64,000 nucleotides of DNA from Lingula anatina (Eukaryota; Brachiopoda; Lingulata; Lingulida; Lingulidae). Of this stretch, positions 32,046 through 44,902 are shown in pieces. The stretch covers positions 598,875-662,874 of the forward strand of contig NW_019773792.1 of NCBI RefSeq assembly GCF_001039355.2, read 5' to 3'. The position numbers were made by a program, and so were the translations under genes. Positions within the stretch are counted from its first letter, which is position 1; each line of letters begins with the position of its first letter. The notes beneath the pieces were generated by a model. The model did no database searches. It saw only the letters and a list, made by a program, of their open reading frames with translations, and was not told the origin of the DNA.

Positions 32046-33440
32046 TAAAAAAAGTATTTGAAGTGACTGCTGGAACCGGTGTATACTGTGCTTATGTTAA
32101 TACACAAACGTACTTCTTTGCTGGTAAAAGAACCGCTCTGGGTAAAATGTGATCTAGATACACGAAGGTATTCGGTAAAAAGTTCAGTTTTTCAGAAAAA
32201 GACCCTCCCCCTTGAAGTTGCTGTCTTGAATGATTTGACCAATTTTCGTTTCACTGAACAGCTCCGCCCACTAGTAACCTCGCACCCTATGTTTCTTTTT
32301 CCTCCTCTTCTCTTTCTCTCTCCATTTCTTTTCTAAATCGCTCTGTCGCACTCACACGACATCGACACAGTGAACCACTGTTTCAAACCTTTCAGTATTA
32401 TCTTATTTACCACAAATACTGAAAAATGTGGCTCGGGCAACTTTCTAATTTTACTGTGTACGAGAATGCCATGACGCGGCATATGGGCTCAACAAAACCA
32501 CTGGTAGTGTCAAAAATATTTATTCAAACTTAATTACAAGTTACCTCTTTCACCAACAAGGTCGACCATACAAAATATTAAAATGTTAATTGTATTTTGT
32601 AAGTATTTAAACTGTACTGCCCTAAATTAAGATGCCGTAAAAAGCGTTCTACGTGTACTGCGACATGTACATATACAGCTCATTGTATGTGTATATAGCA
32701 CTTGTACCCTCTACCTGGGCGACAGATTGATATTTCACAAGATATTCACGGATGTCTTTAGATAAATAGACGGCCATTTGGTTTTTCTGGCTTTTGGAAA
32801 ATTTCCTTATAATATCTGCCACCCTGGTAGAGGGTATATAGTATGTGTAGGCCTTCCGCACACAGTATATTGACGCGATAACGTATTACATGAATGGCGG
32901 AAAGCTAGACAACGATAAAATGTCAAGCTTGCTTGAAGGAGAAGGAAAAAAAGATATTTTAAAATCTTGAATCTTGAATTGTGACGACAAACATTTGACG
33001 ATCACTGACAGCATAAAACAGGCGTCGCCCAATGGGGAGCTTCAATCGGGTCCCACTTTAAGCGTAGAAAGCATAATTTTCATACTTTTTTTATACATCT
33101 CTGTAAAAATGTTCAAGTCCAGCCCAGTGTATGAAAAAAGGATCAATAAAGATATAGATAAGCTTCATATAATAACAGGTATGGCTGCGAACTTGACGGT
33201 TTTCCAATCACTGAACATGCTCATTTCCTGAGACATGACATCAATGTCCTCTAATAAAACGATCCAAAAAGCGACGGAGATAGCAACTACCGACGTCTAA
33301 TTTTAGACGGGAGATCAAATTGAGTTTTGAGACTGTATTGGAAAGATGAAGGTTGGTTAAGTTTCCAATAATGAAATAGATGCTTTTGGTCTGATTCAGA
33401 TGAAAGCGTGGGCAGAATGCTTTGATTCAAAATGTGACTA
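32046..33440. other. Intergenic space between convergent genes
   Basis: No supported gene. It contains a palindromic repeat (32704-32840) described separately. Short open frames at 32079-32336, 32974-33231 and 33484-33693 resemble nothing I know and lack splice context. Confidence 0.5.
32704..32840. mobile_element. Palindromic MITE-like repeat, copy A
   Basis: ACCCTCTACCTGGGCGACAG at the left mirrors ACCCTCTACCAGGGTGGCAG read on the other strand at the right. The interior GATATTTCACAAGATATTCAC, GATAAATAGACGGCCATTTGG matches copy B in reverse orientation. Confidence 0.65.
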
Positions 33441-33850
33441 CTTTATTTCTGAAAACAAACAAAGATTGGCATCTTCATAATGTTTAAGCCTCACCAGCTA
33501 CGAACAGAATATAACTCCCTGTTTTAAACAAGGCACTTATTGACAAATATTGGAGAGTAAAAGACTTCACCATATCATCGTCACTATTGCAATCGATCAG
33601 TGAAAAAAGTCTTACATTGTATAATGTTGGTGGCCATTTCAGTGTTAAAGAAGTCATGTACCAGATATAGGAGTAAGCTACCCTCTGATACATGTATCAG
33701 GAGCTCCTAAGATAATATACAAAATTACACTGTGCGCCATTCAACATTTTTGTAACAAACAACTAGCGCACCCTGTAGGCAGAGAGTAAAAGTGAGCGTA
33801 ACTAGTAAGTTAAGTTTTTTCAAAGTTTTTTTTTCAAATTTTTTTTAAAG

Positions 33851-35034
33851 TTAATGCAGAGGTGAACGCGTCGGTGGTCCGAAAGGGGAAGGCTCCGCTC
33901 TGAGCCAGGGCGTGTTCCTGCGGAACCCGTAAGGGCCGTGGTATCCGATGACCGGCTTGACCCCCTGCATAAACTGAGAGTGACCATCTACATCTTCACT
34001 GGAGTGACCTAAAATACAACAAATGGAAAAGTTTAGAAACAGATTTACAATGATTTCCGAAAGAAACGTTTCGAGTCTGATCGATTAGACGACACATGTA
34101 GCTGTACTTTTCTATTTAAAACTAATAACTTCTATCTCCTTCACGTTAAATGCCTTTTTTTTCTTGTTTAATCTTTAATGTTAATTTGGCTTTGTGAACA
34201 CTTTCAGCACAAAAATACTTTTCAGTCCTTTCTCCGCCTTTGCAAATGCCCCAATATCGTATTTTTTCGTCTAATGGCCTTGCAAGCATAAAAATATGAT
34301 TTGGGGAGATTTTCAAACGTATAGTATACCTCTATGATTTGGGGAGATTTTCAAACGTGTAGTATACCTCTATGAAGCCAGACAACTCACCTGCTCCAAA
34401 TTGGTTTCTTAGAACTAAATACTGATGTCCTGCACCTGCCTCGTGGAACCTGTCCATCACTTTGCCTTCTATTGAACAGCCGCCATCTTCCTGGAAACAA
34501 AGTGGGAAGAGTTACTTCTATTCATTTCTATTCATTTCAAAGAAAAAGTGATCAGAGCTGGTTTCCTGTTCTCACTCTCCCAAGAAAACGCGCAGTCCAG
34601 CTGTCGTACTAGGTGAACTGCCACATTATATTACGTATATATTCTTGCTCCAGAAACATCGTGCGTTTTTACACTGCCATTGCTTTTCATATCTGTGATA
34701 AGACTGAACTCTATAAAATAAAGCCACATGACCTGTGTGGTGGTAATGAGGGTGGGGTGGGGGTGGGGCATCCTGGGTGATGGGCGGGGGGGAGTGGACA
34801 CCCATTGTGAGATACCCGGTGTGGGGAGTGAGACACCCTGTGAGTTAGGGCTGAGATGACACTATGTGTGGTGGTGATGGTTTCGTGGTCAATCTGAAAC
34901 TCTCGTCTTCATAACCAGCTAGAACTTTTATAGTTTTACTTTTTTATTACGACAGTTACAATTACGACGGAAAATGTTTGACCTCTTCATAAGAATGCCA
35001 CCTGTCTATCACCTCTCTATTTCACTCTTCCCGT

Positions 35035-35073
<39 letters not shown>

Positions 35074-35566
35074 TGCATTTATAATAATAATAATAAGATT
35101 CTTATATGGCGCCTTACATTCTATCACAAGGCGCCTGTGTGTTTGTGTGTGTGCGTGCGTGTGTTATTAAGTGTGGTAGAGCCCTTACCTGGTCATAAAA
35201 CTTGAGACTCTGTGGCACGCTGTGAAAGCCAAAATACGGTCTGGCATGTTTATCCTTCTGACCATTATAAGGAGGGACGACCGGTCCCACCTTGGGGTTG
35301 GCCTTAGCATAGTCCCCGGCTATACTTCCACAAGCTATATTGTCCCGTATGAACCCCTTCTCCATGGCCAGCATTTCCTCGGGTGGGGGGGTCGGGGGTG
35401 TGCGGTAGATTTTGTTCGCACGCGACTTCCTCGGCGAGCGAGGAGAGCGAGGCGCTGATGCCACGCTGTGTCGGGGACTGTCCCGTCTCGGGCTGCCTTG
35501 ACGGGGGCTTTCAGCGGGCTTAGGACTCCCTGCCGTTGGACTTCCTGGGTTTTCCTCGTCTGCCAT
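33851..35566 (-). CDS. C17orf98: C17orf98-like protein, 211 residues, 3 exons
   Basis: Exon 1 is 35189-35566 (126 codons, ATG at 35566), exon 2 is 34391-34490, exon 3 is 33851-34008 ending in TAA. All introns are GT-AG and the frame is continuous. The N-terminal 60 residues form a low-complexity Ser, Pro and Arg tail. The conserved core then reads EKGFIRDNIACGS, PPYNGQ, KHARPYF, HSVPQSL, a middle GAGHQYLVLRN, and the C-terminal GFRRNTPWLR and TRSPLH. From memory, the human C17orf98 protein has matching EKGFI, PPYN.Q, HAR.YF, YRRNTP.LR and final Pro-Leu motifs in the same order, at about 154 residues; the extra length here is the Ser/Pro tail. Function is not established to my knowledge. Its phylogenetic and testis-type pattern suggests a ciliary or sperm role (inference). 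A likely poly(A) signal (AATAAA on -) is at 33442-33447. Confidence 0.8.
34295..34370. repeat. 38-bp tandem duplication in intron 2 of the C17orf98-like gene
   Basis: Two nearly identical copies, 34295-34332 and 34333-34370, differing at about one base. They start TATGATTTGGGGAG and end close to the exon 2 donor. Confidence 0.9.
35036..35070. repeat. TG microsatellite
   Basis: Pure GT dinucleotides inside intron 1 of the C17orf98-like gene, with further TG-rich sequence near 35,140-35,163. Confidence 0.97.
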
Positions 35567-35817
35567 GTTTACAGTATGTCACGTACCACAGTCTGATTGA
35601 CTAACAAGTTGAATGGTTTTGTCCCGTATTTATCTTCCTGGGGCTGTTTAATTACTCGGCGCTTTAGATAAAACACTGCCAATATCCAAACGTGATCCTT
35701 GAAGACGCGCAAGAGGATCAAAGTGCTGCTTTGTCCCAATTTCAGCGTCCTACTCCGAGGAAGGTATCAAGTCCTAGTACTGCACTGTGTTAATGCACGC
35801 ACTCGCATTCTGTGACG

Positions 35818-35828
35818 GTTGCTATGTA
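35818..35828. promoter_or_regulatory. X-box half-site near the C17orf98-like promoter
   Basis: GTTGCTATG at about 255 bases upstream of the ATG, in a locally GC-richer stretch (35,690-35,850) that is probably the promoter. Only one half-site matches the RFX motif, and no TATA box is seen close to the start. Confidence 0.25.
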
Positions 35829-36379
35829 GGGGCGCGAGGTCAGGTCTCCATTATACTGCCATTGATCATTAAATAAATAAAGAATGCAGGCGGGGGACTT
35901 AACTAGGACATATTTAACCTGTTGGGTCCATATTTCACATTATGTGTGACTTATGTGTATATTTTAATGATGACCGTATTATAATTTTCTATAGGTTGAG
36001 GGCAATTGGACCATGAATACATGGGCAAATAATTATTGTCCAAAAAGACAATTTACAATTTATCTGATTTACAACTTTTGTGTACTGGCCTGATTAGCTA
36101 TATATTTGGAGTGTCCCCGTGTATATAGACGCTAAAATTTAAATTTAAAAAAAACATTTACTCTCTTAAATCTTTACGTTGGTATAAGAAAGGTATAAAT
36201 AAAGATTTGTTCTGAAGAGAATATTTCAAATCATGTCTCTTAGCGTTACACACAAAACCCCCTGAAGCTTGATACGTCATGCATTTTTTAATCGGATAAT
36301 CCCTTTTAACTGGCAGTATAACGTATTGTGTTTCCCCGCCTGGATCAATGTGGGGCATCCGCCGCGATAATGGCGTCTA

Positions 36380-36393
36380 GTTGCTATGGCACC
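36380..36393. promoter_or_regulatory. X-box-like (RFX) motif, distal
   Basis: GTTGCTATGGCACC resembles the RFX consensus of two inverted GTTGCC half-sites; the left half is good and the right half imperfect. It lies about 0.8 kb upstream of the C17orf98-like start. RFX factors control many ciliary genes, but distance and mismatch make this tentative. A CACGTG E-box overlaps the right end. Confidence 0.3.
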
Positions 36394-37139
36394 ACGTGAC
36401 CTGTGTTACTTTCGCCCCAGGAATCAGCTGATGACTATACTAATAAACGATATTGCTTACTATATACGTTTGTATACCTGTATACTGCCTTTAAAGATCG
36501 TTAAGATATGATCCTTCCATTATATAGAATAATGAGTTGCACCAGATGAATTAAACGGCAAGAAATTTATTTTGCTGCTCATGACGTCACCCCTATACTC
36601 TAGATCCGATACTTCAAAAGCAATCATTTTTAAAGAAAAAAAACATCCATTACCCGGACAACATTTTATAAAAATTAAATCAATATTATAAGATAAATAT
36701 CGGTAATATGATTTTGTATTGCTTTGATATATATTGATCCTAATTTAATTTATAAAGATAATAACCTTTTTCTATAATATCTCACAAATGGCATTTTGAC
36801 AGACATATGAAAATTGCATTTATTGTGCTGTAGTTCATTACACAGGCAAGATCATACTTTTAGGGATCATTTCTATAGTATGTATCGCCGGGACGTCAGG
36901 TAAAACTGATACCGGACTGTACACTCTGATGACGAGGTGCAGCATCCCCTTCTGAGCGCGAAGCGGGCTCCAGGTGCTACTTCCGGGTAGCTGGCCTGGG
37001 GTCATTGATGACCGTTCCGCTCTTCCATAAGTGGAGAGTTGGAGGAGGGGGATGTATTCTGAGGAGTGTATTTTTAAAACAAAGTAAAGTAGAACAGATA
37101 ACGCGAGCCAAATACTATCCTCCACCACGGCGACATCTT

Positions 37140-37295
37140 GATTTTTCACCAGATATTCACAGATAACGTCCCTGGATAAATATGGTCAATCTTCTAAATG
37201 TGAACCAAATGATCGTCTATTTATTTTAAGACATATATGTGAATATCTTGTGAAAAACCAATCTGTGACCCTAGAAGAAGGTAACCAAATATTAT
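37140..37295. mobile_element. Palindromic MITE-like repeat, copy B
   Basis: Opposite orientation to copy A. The complement reads GGTCACAGATTGGTTTTTCA, CAAGATATTCAC, AATAAATAGACGATCATTTGG. A shorter inverted partner (CACCAGATATTCACAGATAA) lies at its other end. Confidence 0.6.
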
Positions 37296-37981
37296 GTAGG
37301 CAGGCCACAGATGAATTATTGTGAGGGGAAGGGGGTCAACAATAGTTTCTACCACTAGCGACACCAAGGACACCTAGCGACGTCACTGTAAACTGAAGAA
37401 TATGTCAGATCTATATCAACACTTTTAAAACCGAAACACTATATTATTTAAATGAAAAATCCATTAATTATCAGCTTGAATATGGTTTCGTTTGAAGTCC
37501 TAAAGGTTAGCAATACGGAAGGAAAACAAAAATGAATTTGTCACAAGGTCGTGCAAATATCTGTTGTTGATCTCACTATATTTTTCTCATGCAAGTTTTA
37601 AATGTCATTACCAGGCATTGTTTACAGAAGAACTTTGTACGAATTCAAATTCTCAGTTACCAGCAGGCGATCCAGGACCTCAGCTATATCAAAACATTTC
37701 CATATTTATACCCAATAAACCTTGTGAAACTGACGTCTGTGTACTTCAGTCAACAATCAATTCATCAACTACAAAATAAGTCAAATATAATGTGTACACT
37801 GTATGTAGAATCATCATGCGAGACCAATGGGACCCTTATGTGATTATGCGAGTATATAGTGTTTTGAAACATTGTACTAGTATGTGTACAGTTAGTACAT
37901 AAGAGAGCACGAGAGTGTGATAGTAATACTGCGACAATATGCCCTTGGTGTATTTTTTTTATTCTTCATAATAAAATGAAA

Positions 37982-38019
<38 letters not shown>
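37982..38019. repeat. CT microsatellite
   Basis: Pure CT dinucleotides, intergenic. A second, less regular CT tract lies at 38205-38277. Confidence 0.97.
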
Positions 38020-38244
38020 CCTCATTCAGAACAGTGGACTTACTAGTTCGAGGGTCAAACGTGTCCGACCCACATGTTTATTTCCCTATGGGGAATCTAT
38101 TCAGCGTCTATATTAGCGGATTAGACGGCAAGCTTTTTAGTGGGTAGCCATATTTGACCCGTGGGGTAGTTAGTCCATTGCTCTGAATGCGGCCTCTCTG
38201 TCACTCCCTCTCTCATTCTCTCTCTCTCTCTCCCCCTCTCTCTT

Positions 38245-38276
<32 letters not shown>

Positions 38277-38518
38277 AGGCCAAATATACGCATTTATCAT
38301 AATCATTCACAAAGAGTGGCTAGCCATTGATGAACTCTTAACTCTGTACAAGAAGACTATTGCAATTATTTGTTTTATTATTATTTAATACTGTAACAGC
38401 CAGAGAAGACCTCATGCAGGCAGAGGTGTCCTTTAATTCTGCTGTCTGAAATACTGGTATCGCCTCGTCGATGCGTATCTCCATCTGTTCACAGTGCACT
38501 CAAGCTACTATTTCTGCC

Positions 38519-38690
38519 CGCACAGCAATTTCTAGGGAATTATGATGCTTGGATTTTGTCTTAACTAGTCGTGTCATAATCAAAGAAATCCGGCTCACTC
38601 GCTGCCTGCACACCAATTTCTAGGGAATTATTTTTCTTGGATTTTGTCTTAAGTGATCGTTTCATAACCAAAGACATCCGGCTCATCGGC
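38519..38690. repeat. 88-bp tandem duplication
   Basis: CAATTTCTAGGGAATTAT, CTTGGATTTTGTCTTAA and AAATCCGGCTCA (or ACATCCGGCTCA) occur at 38526 and again at 38614 in the same order. Confidence 0.85.
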
Positions 38691-38948
38691 GGTCGGTACT
38701 TATTATCAACACAGTCGGCGTCATCTAGTGGAGACAATAATTAGCCAAGACAGGTGCGACTGGCTTTAGTATAAAACTAGAGAATAAGAAAGGAGACTTT
38801 TTATTGTGTTTTTCTCATAGCAAGCAGACCTCTAGGAAGACAAAATAAGACCAATAGGAGATGAAAACCAAGAGCATTGAATGTAAGTAAAGGTCATGGG
38901 TTTTGCTATGACATTAAAGGGTTGTTGGTGCTGTTGGTGGTGGTGATT

Positions 38949-38978
38949 TGGGGGGGGGGGGGAGGGGGGAGGGGGGGT
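38949..38978. repeat. G-run
   Basis: Nearly uninterrupted G, broken by two A. Able to form a G-quadruplex and a likely sequencing-error zone. Confidence 0.9.
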
Positions 38979-38999
38979 TAAAACCCCCTTAGAGTGAAT

Positions 39000-41900
39000 G
39001 AAAGGACGCTAGAATAAGATATTTTACAATCGAGTGGGGTAGTGGAGAGGAGCTTGAACTGGGGTGAAAATAATTCCCCCGTCCTTTACATGTAGACAAC
39101 TGTCTCACAGGACTAATCTGACTTATCAAATGCGTGTAAGAGCGGATGAAGATTTGGACGGATTCTCTTGAGGACTGCTGTTATGCGCACTTTATTTTCT
39201 CTTCTGGGTAACGCTGAACAATTAACCTGCCCCAGAAGCCGCCCAGAACAGCCAGTTGGCTCCGGAGTTCTGTTAATAGATTACTTCTGCAACCTGAGTC
39301 ACATGTCTACGAGACAAGGAAAATCAGGCAAATTGAATTTTAACTGGCTCTTTTGTATTTTGAGATTTCCGAGTAAAACCTTGGCGTGGAGGTAAGGAGC
39401 CCAAAGGGACACTTTGCACTCAGGTGCTTCCGATTCTAAATTGAAGGTAATTGCACAAGGAAGATAAATATATAAATTATCGCACAATAACGTATCATTA
39501 AGCTAGCTATTATTCCTTTTCATACTCAGAAAATAAACTGTTTAATACCTCTTAATAAATAAATAAATAAATAAATAAACCCAAGCACGCATACTCAACG
39601 CTCTAGAATCCAAGAAATAAGTGATAAAACGGCTATTTAGTAACTCGTTTCTCTTTAAAGACATATTCTTTATTTAATGAGCATCCTCCTCTTCCGTGTT
39701 TTTAATTACATAATTCATAACAAACACTCTCCTGTATATGTGACAGAAATGGTGTTTCTGAAATATGAGAGAGCTTCCTTAAATGAAAGCATTGGTCTGC
39801 TTTATACAATTTAACGAATATTATTGCTATTACTTTGCTATGACTTGTTTCAGGGTTGCCTAGCGCATTTGAAAAAGAGAGATTAAACATCATAAAAGTA
39901 ATTCTATCTTTGATATACCTTTTTATCAGTAAACAACGGAAGGCAAGCGCACTGAATGAGAGCGTTGTGCTGGCCTACTTGTATCAATATTTCATATCAT
40001 GTCATTGAACATGATTACCTGCTGAACTGTTGTCTCAAATGTGAATCAAACATTATAAATATAGCTGCCGTTTTAAGTCTCCATAATTTATTATCTATAA
40101 CACATAAACGGCAAAATTAATGCAAGCCTGCAGGTGTTTTAAAACTATCACCAGCTGAACCAGCGTTTCGCAATGTTGTGAGTAAATATGCGTTGTCAGC
40201 CATTTGTAGCTTAAATCCATTCAACAAAATCTAAGCACATGTCAAATACCGTTCAATAAATGACCGAAGAAGAAAATGTTCCCAAATGAGATCTAAAACC
40301 GAATCAGGTTCATAAGGGACCAATAAAGCAAAGCGAATTTCCCACCAGAACCAATAGGCGCCAAATTATCTTTGTTGGCCAAAATCCAAAATGGCCGCCA
40401 ACCTACGCAGTGATGCTCTGCACATCAGTATATCACCGGTTTACATGCAAAGAATGTGTAATTTCCAATCGACAAAAATATGTCCATTCATGCGGAGAAG
40501 ATTTTGTAACTACAGAGATAAAGGTCGTATGAAGACACAGAATTGAACCAAAATAGCTTCTGTACCTACCGGATCATCGCACCGGTTATTGTATTTTTAC
40601 TGAAATGCCATTTCCGAATTTTCTAGCTTTTATCGAGCAATCAATACTTTAAATTAAATTTTGACTATACCGCTTAACTGAAATGGCAAAGTCAAATCTG
40701 CATGCCTACAGAAGTTCAACATTTAGACTTATAAAGACCCCCCCTTAAGGCGCATTTGAACATTAAAAAACACTTGAGATAAACTGTCGCCCAGGGATAT
40801 GACGCAAAAGTAATGGTCATAATGAAAAGCAGTATTGAAAAAAAAAAACAATAGGAATTGAATAGAAATTGTTGTCTTTTTAAGTCTTCTTGTACTAAAG
40901 GTAATATTTATACCGAGTTCAGATATCTTAGAATGGGCGTTTTAGTATTAAGATACGAGTTAGAACATTGGCAACTATATAAGGTTCAGTTGGGCAATCG
41001 TTTTTACTATACACTTCGGTCACTCTGCGCTTCAGATTACTTAATGTCAATTTTAGTATGCATTGAAAGATTCACCAGATCGGGTCATAAGTTCACCAGC
41101 TGAACACAGTTGTTTATAGGAGTTGCTATTAAATTTTAACAAGCTCCTGGTGTTGTTATAGCCGTACTCGTATATCAAGCTATTCAGCCTTGAATCAGTC
41201 AACAACTCGTTATTTGAGTTAATTAGACCAGAGGGCAATGAACCTTGCATGTTACAGTGCCTCGACAAGATATTTCTGTCTGTAAAGCGTTAACAGAAGA
41301 AGCCAAGGACACAATTTCCCTTGGCGCTCACTTCTCGGCTCGTGCTGATCGAAGTGGTTCCCACGGTTCCCACAAACTTATTGCATTTCCCGTTAATAAG
41401 ATTATGTACCCTGTTAGACAAAATCGGGCTAAATACGACTTTCCACGATACTGATTTTTAAGATATTATTATTTAATGCTCATTTGTCTTTAGCAAAATG
41501 TATTCACTTGATTGACGGCCTCATTCTTTGCAGAGGTTACGGAGCAATCCCCTACATGCTTCGTGGTATTTCAACAGGTAAAATGGCACCTTAAGACAAT
41601 GGCAGTACCATGCTGATCAGCATAAGCGTTAAAGGTGATGCATTCCAGGATATATAACCTTAAACTGTTTTGGTCTTAAATATGACCGTTAGTCAAATAA
41701 TAAACAGATGATATTTGTCATAAGCCACCCTTTTGTCAGGGGTGTGTTGAGAGTGGCCCTTCAAAGATGCACTTTAAGACCTTTTGTTTTTGTCCATTTG
41801 TCAACTGAGAACTGGAATTTAACTAAGTCCAAGTAAAGAATGCCGAACATGGTTTTGCAAGGCAATAAGTTCCACGCAAAGTCAACTCGGCGACACTTGT

Positions 41901-42700
41901 GAGATCCTCCTTGTTTCCAACGTGCAAGTTTTATTGACAGCTTTTTTTTTTTTTTTGGTATTCTACTCAATGCGTTAATCTGTGAATCTGATTGCATTCA
42001 GCGAGAGTGCCCTCGGAGTAAGATCGAACTACCTGGTACGCTGGTTTCACTGTGAACGCACCCCATTGTGAAGGACACGAACTTTGCAGCTACACGACTA
42101 CACGATGTTTGCGGTAAACTATTCATTCACTGTTCGTGTTAATGTTAGTTATGTGACGAGGCTGTCTGTTACCCGATAAACTTTTTGCAAAACCGAGTGA
42201 ATTTGATATTGTTGGTAATGTAAACTTGAGATGACATATAGTAAAACGCAACTTTTTAGAACTTTTTAAAGATCTCAGTCACATAATGTGGTGTGACAGC
42301 GAAGTAATTTCGTGCTGTCAGGCTCGACTTTGATTTATTTCTACGTGGAGAATGTAGAATATAATTTTTAAGATAAATGGCTTTCTCAGAAGCAGAGAAA
42401 CTATGGTTAGGCGAATAACGTCAACAAATCACGCGAAAGGTTTATATTTTGCGTCATTTATTTGTTTCTAGACAAATATAACTGTTTTTTCTTTGTGGTA
42501 TGTAACCACTTTTTTACCTTTGATGAAACCATATCAAGTTTTGGTTTAAATGGTAGTACCAAATTATTTTTATGTTATCTAACAAATTATGTATTTGTAA
42601 AAACTACTTTTCCGATCTTCACTGCTTGCAGTTAAATTGAAAGGAAATACTAAATGGGATCCTTTGATCTTCGATCAAAATGTCCATCGCGGGAGATCAT
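39000..42700. other. Intergenic, no recognised gene
   Basis: An AAAT microsatellite lies at 39555-39581. One short splice-bounded open segment is listed separately at 41534. ATGGCCGCC at 40391 starts a 51-codon frame but sits in a CCAAAATCCAAAATGGCCGCC context typical of repeats. Nothing else is supported. Confidence 0.45.
41534..41577 (+). CDS. Possible 44-bp internal exon (unassigned)
   Basis: The pyrimidine-rich tract CTCATTCTTTGCAG precedes it and CAG-GTAAAA follows. Read from the third base it is open (VTEQSPTCFVVFQQ). No neighbouring exon could be joined to it and no family is recognised. It may be chance. Confidence 0.15.
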
Positions 42701-42762
42701 TTTAATCATTGTTGAGTTAGGCAACTTTCTAAGAAGATAATTACAAGATGATACCTTAGCGG

Positions 42763-43012
42763 CGTCACAGAACGAATATATTCCCCTACATAATCCTCTA
42801 GCTGATTGGTCACTAGCTACGCACATTGCTGTCCTGTTAGGTTTCCTTCACGTCATTACTCCCCTGGTCTCAGGTATATGAAGTTCCCAACGTCATAGAA
42901 CGAGTTTATTCCCCTACATAATCCTCTTGTTGACTGGTCACTAGCTGTGAACATTGCTGCCCTGTGAGGATTCCTTCACGTCATCACTCTCCTGGTCTCA
43001 GGTATATGATGT
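42763..43012. repeat. 128-bp tandem duplication
   Basis: CGTCA(C/T)AGAACGA, TATTCCCCTACATAATCCTC, GGTCACTAGCT and CTGGTCTCAGGTATATGA are repeated in order from 42763 and 42891. Moderate divergence indicates some age. Confidence 0.9.
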
Positions 43013-44840
43013 AATGGTGTGGCCAAAATTGGAGACATCTTCCCGATGTCTGGTTTCTTTTAGTAAGTACGGACAGAGCAGCAATAGACGATTTGATTTA
43101 TCATTGTCAAAATTAAACTAGATCTTTTGTCATTGATTAGCAATGTGTAATTTGGATATGCGTACATGTGTTAAAGAACATCGAATTTTGAGGTTATCTA
43201 CAGTGGATTACTGTAGCAAGAGACGACGGCAGTAAGCTTAGGACCCATTCCCAATAAAACTGTTATTCTATGCAGATCAGTCCAACTCCACGGGAACTCT
43301 TGCTGAATGCAATCAGATTATAACGCCACCTCTTGTAGTCTTTAAGGTGTCTCTCAATATCGTTTCAAACCATTTCCATTTTCGCGGGTGTAATTTCTGT
43401 TTATAGATTTTCTTGAAGGAAGTATAAAAATAAATTTTGAAGACCGTTAACCACACTAAATGTACCAAATTTTCCTAAGTCGTCAGTAACAAGCACAACT
43501 TTTTGTCTTTCGGAACAATATAATATTTAACGCGAAACCCATTTGGGTGAAATGCTTGGAACGAACGTAAAAGTGAAAGTTGACACTGTGGTTAAAGGTT
43601 AAAGGTTTTAAAACTTTTTGAAAACTTCTCACAAGTACAAGTTCTTCCTGAGATCGGGAGGATTTATCTTTACTTGCTAGATGAGGTGTTTGGGGTGAGC
43701 AGGGTGCGACCTTTAAGTCACAGCATGAGAACACATTTATGTTGGACGTCAGGGGCAGTTTAGAGTTATTTCTGGGTGGCTTTATTGGTATAAATAGGAC
43801 AGTTTACCTTTACAAGATACAAATGACTGATAGCTAAGGACTAAATATCCCGAACTAATTTTGATAAATAGCCGCATTAAAGGATGTCCTCAATGTTTAC
43901 GATGATCGAAGCATTTACATGAAACCGAATATTGGTTATGAGCACTTTGGATATTCCTTTTATATGAACGTAAATCTGAAATTGCAAAATGGAATTCTGA
44001 TGCATGCGCTTGTATGGTAGTCATATCGGTATATACATGTAAGTATAATTTAATAAATAGGTGATAACTAAAAGAGGGAGTTCCAAATTGTGTTTCTTTA
44101 AATTTCAGTGCAGAGCAACCAGCATGATTGCCTCCAATGGGATCGACTGTCATAGTCAACAATTTCATTTATTTGCAAAGTAAAGTTTAAAGAAAGCAAG
44201 AAAGTGGTTTAAGGGAATGTTTATACCTTAGCATTTTTAAAAGTCTGAATTAATTGATCGTCGTTAAGTTAAAGGAAATGACAGAAAACTTAAGAATATA
44301 GACATATGGTGTGTCTTTTGTTTCGGCATTAATTACTTCGAACGGTTTCTATAATCCGAGCTTTTAAATGACAGACCATCATTATCGTTAGTGCAGCATT
44401 AATACAATATTGTTTGATGAAATACCACCCAATGTAATAAAGCAGATAACTCAGATAATTTCATTCTTCCTGTTCCAATCTAGGTCTCTCCTTTTTATAG
44501 CTACCATTTTGTTAATATCAACAGAACGCCCAAGGCTAAAAACTTAATAATTTTTCCCTGTGCTTATTTCGCAAGACTACGTCAAGGTCATCACAGGCCT
44601 TTGACAACTGGATCAGTCGATATCATTTTTCTATCAAAGGCTATGGCCACTTGCCTCTGGTGCGACGACGTCTCATACAAAATTATCGATTGTCCGCCCT
44701 GAGACTTGATGGGCAAGCCACGAGCAACAGTGAAACAGTCTTTGAAATGATGATATATCTACTCATAATATTTTCCCAGTAATTGTCCTTTATGAATAAT
44801 CACCTTAATATTTATTTAACTGTTTTCCTTTCCACCCCAG

Positions 44841-44902
44841 AGAAATACCTATCTCTGGACCTCCGTCAGAGCGAAGACGGCGTCGTCTTTCTTTTATCTC
44901 CG
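44841..44902 (+). CDS. Possible internal exon (unassigned)
   Basis: A strong acceptor (TTTTCCTTTCCACCCCAG) and a usable donor (CCG-GTATAAG) bound 62 bases that are open in two frames. No family is recognised and no connected exon was found. Confidence 0.15.

Larger units (their letters stand above)
35567..38380. other. Intergenic, upstream of the C17orf98-like gene
   Basis: No supported gene apart from the repeats and X-box candidates listed. CT microsatellites occur at 37982-38019 and 38205-38277. The 103-residue minus-strand frame at 36838-37149 and the short plus frames near 37.6 kb have no recognisable domains. Confidence 0.5.

Noticed and set aside
40391-40546. 51-codon frame starting ATGGCCGCC, Arg-rich like a mitochondrial presequence
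   Set aside because: CCAAAATCCAAAATGGCCGCC is a repeat-like context, no consensus donor follows and the frame stops early.
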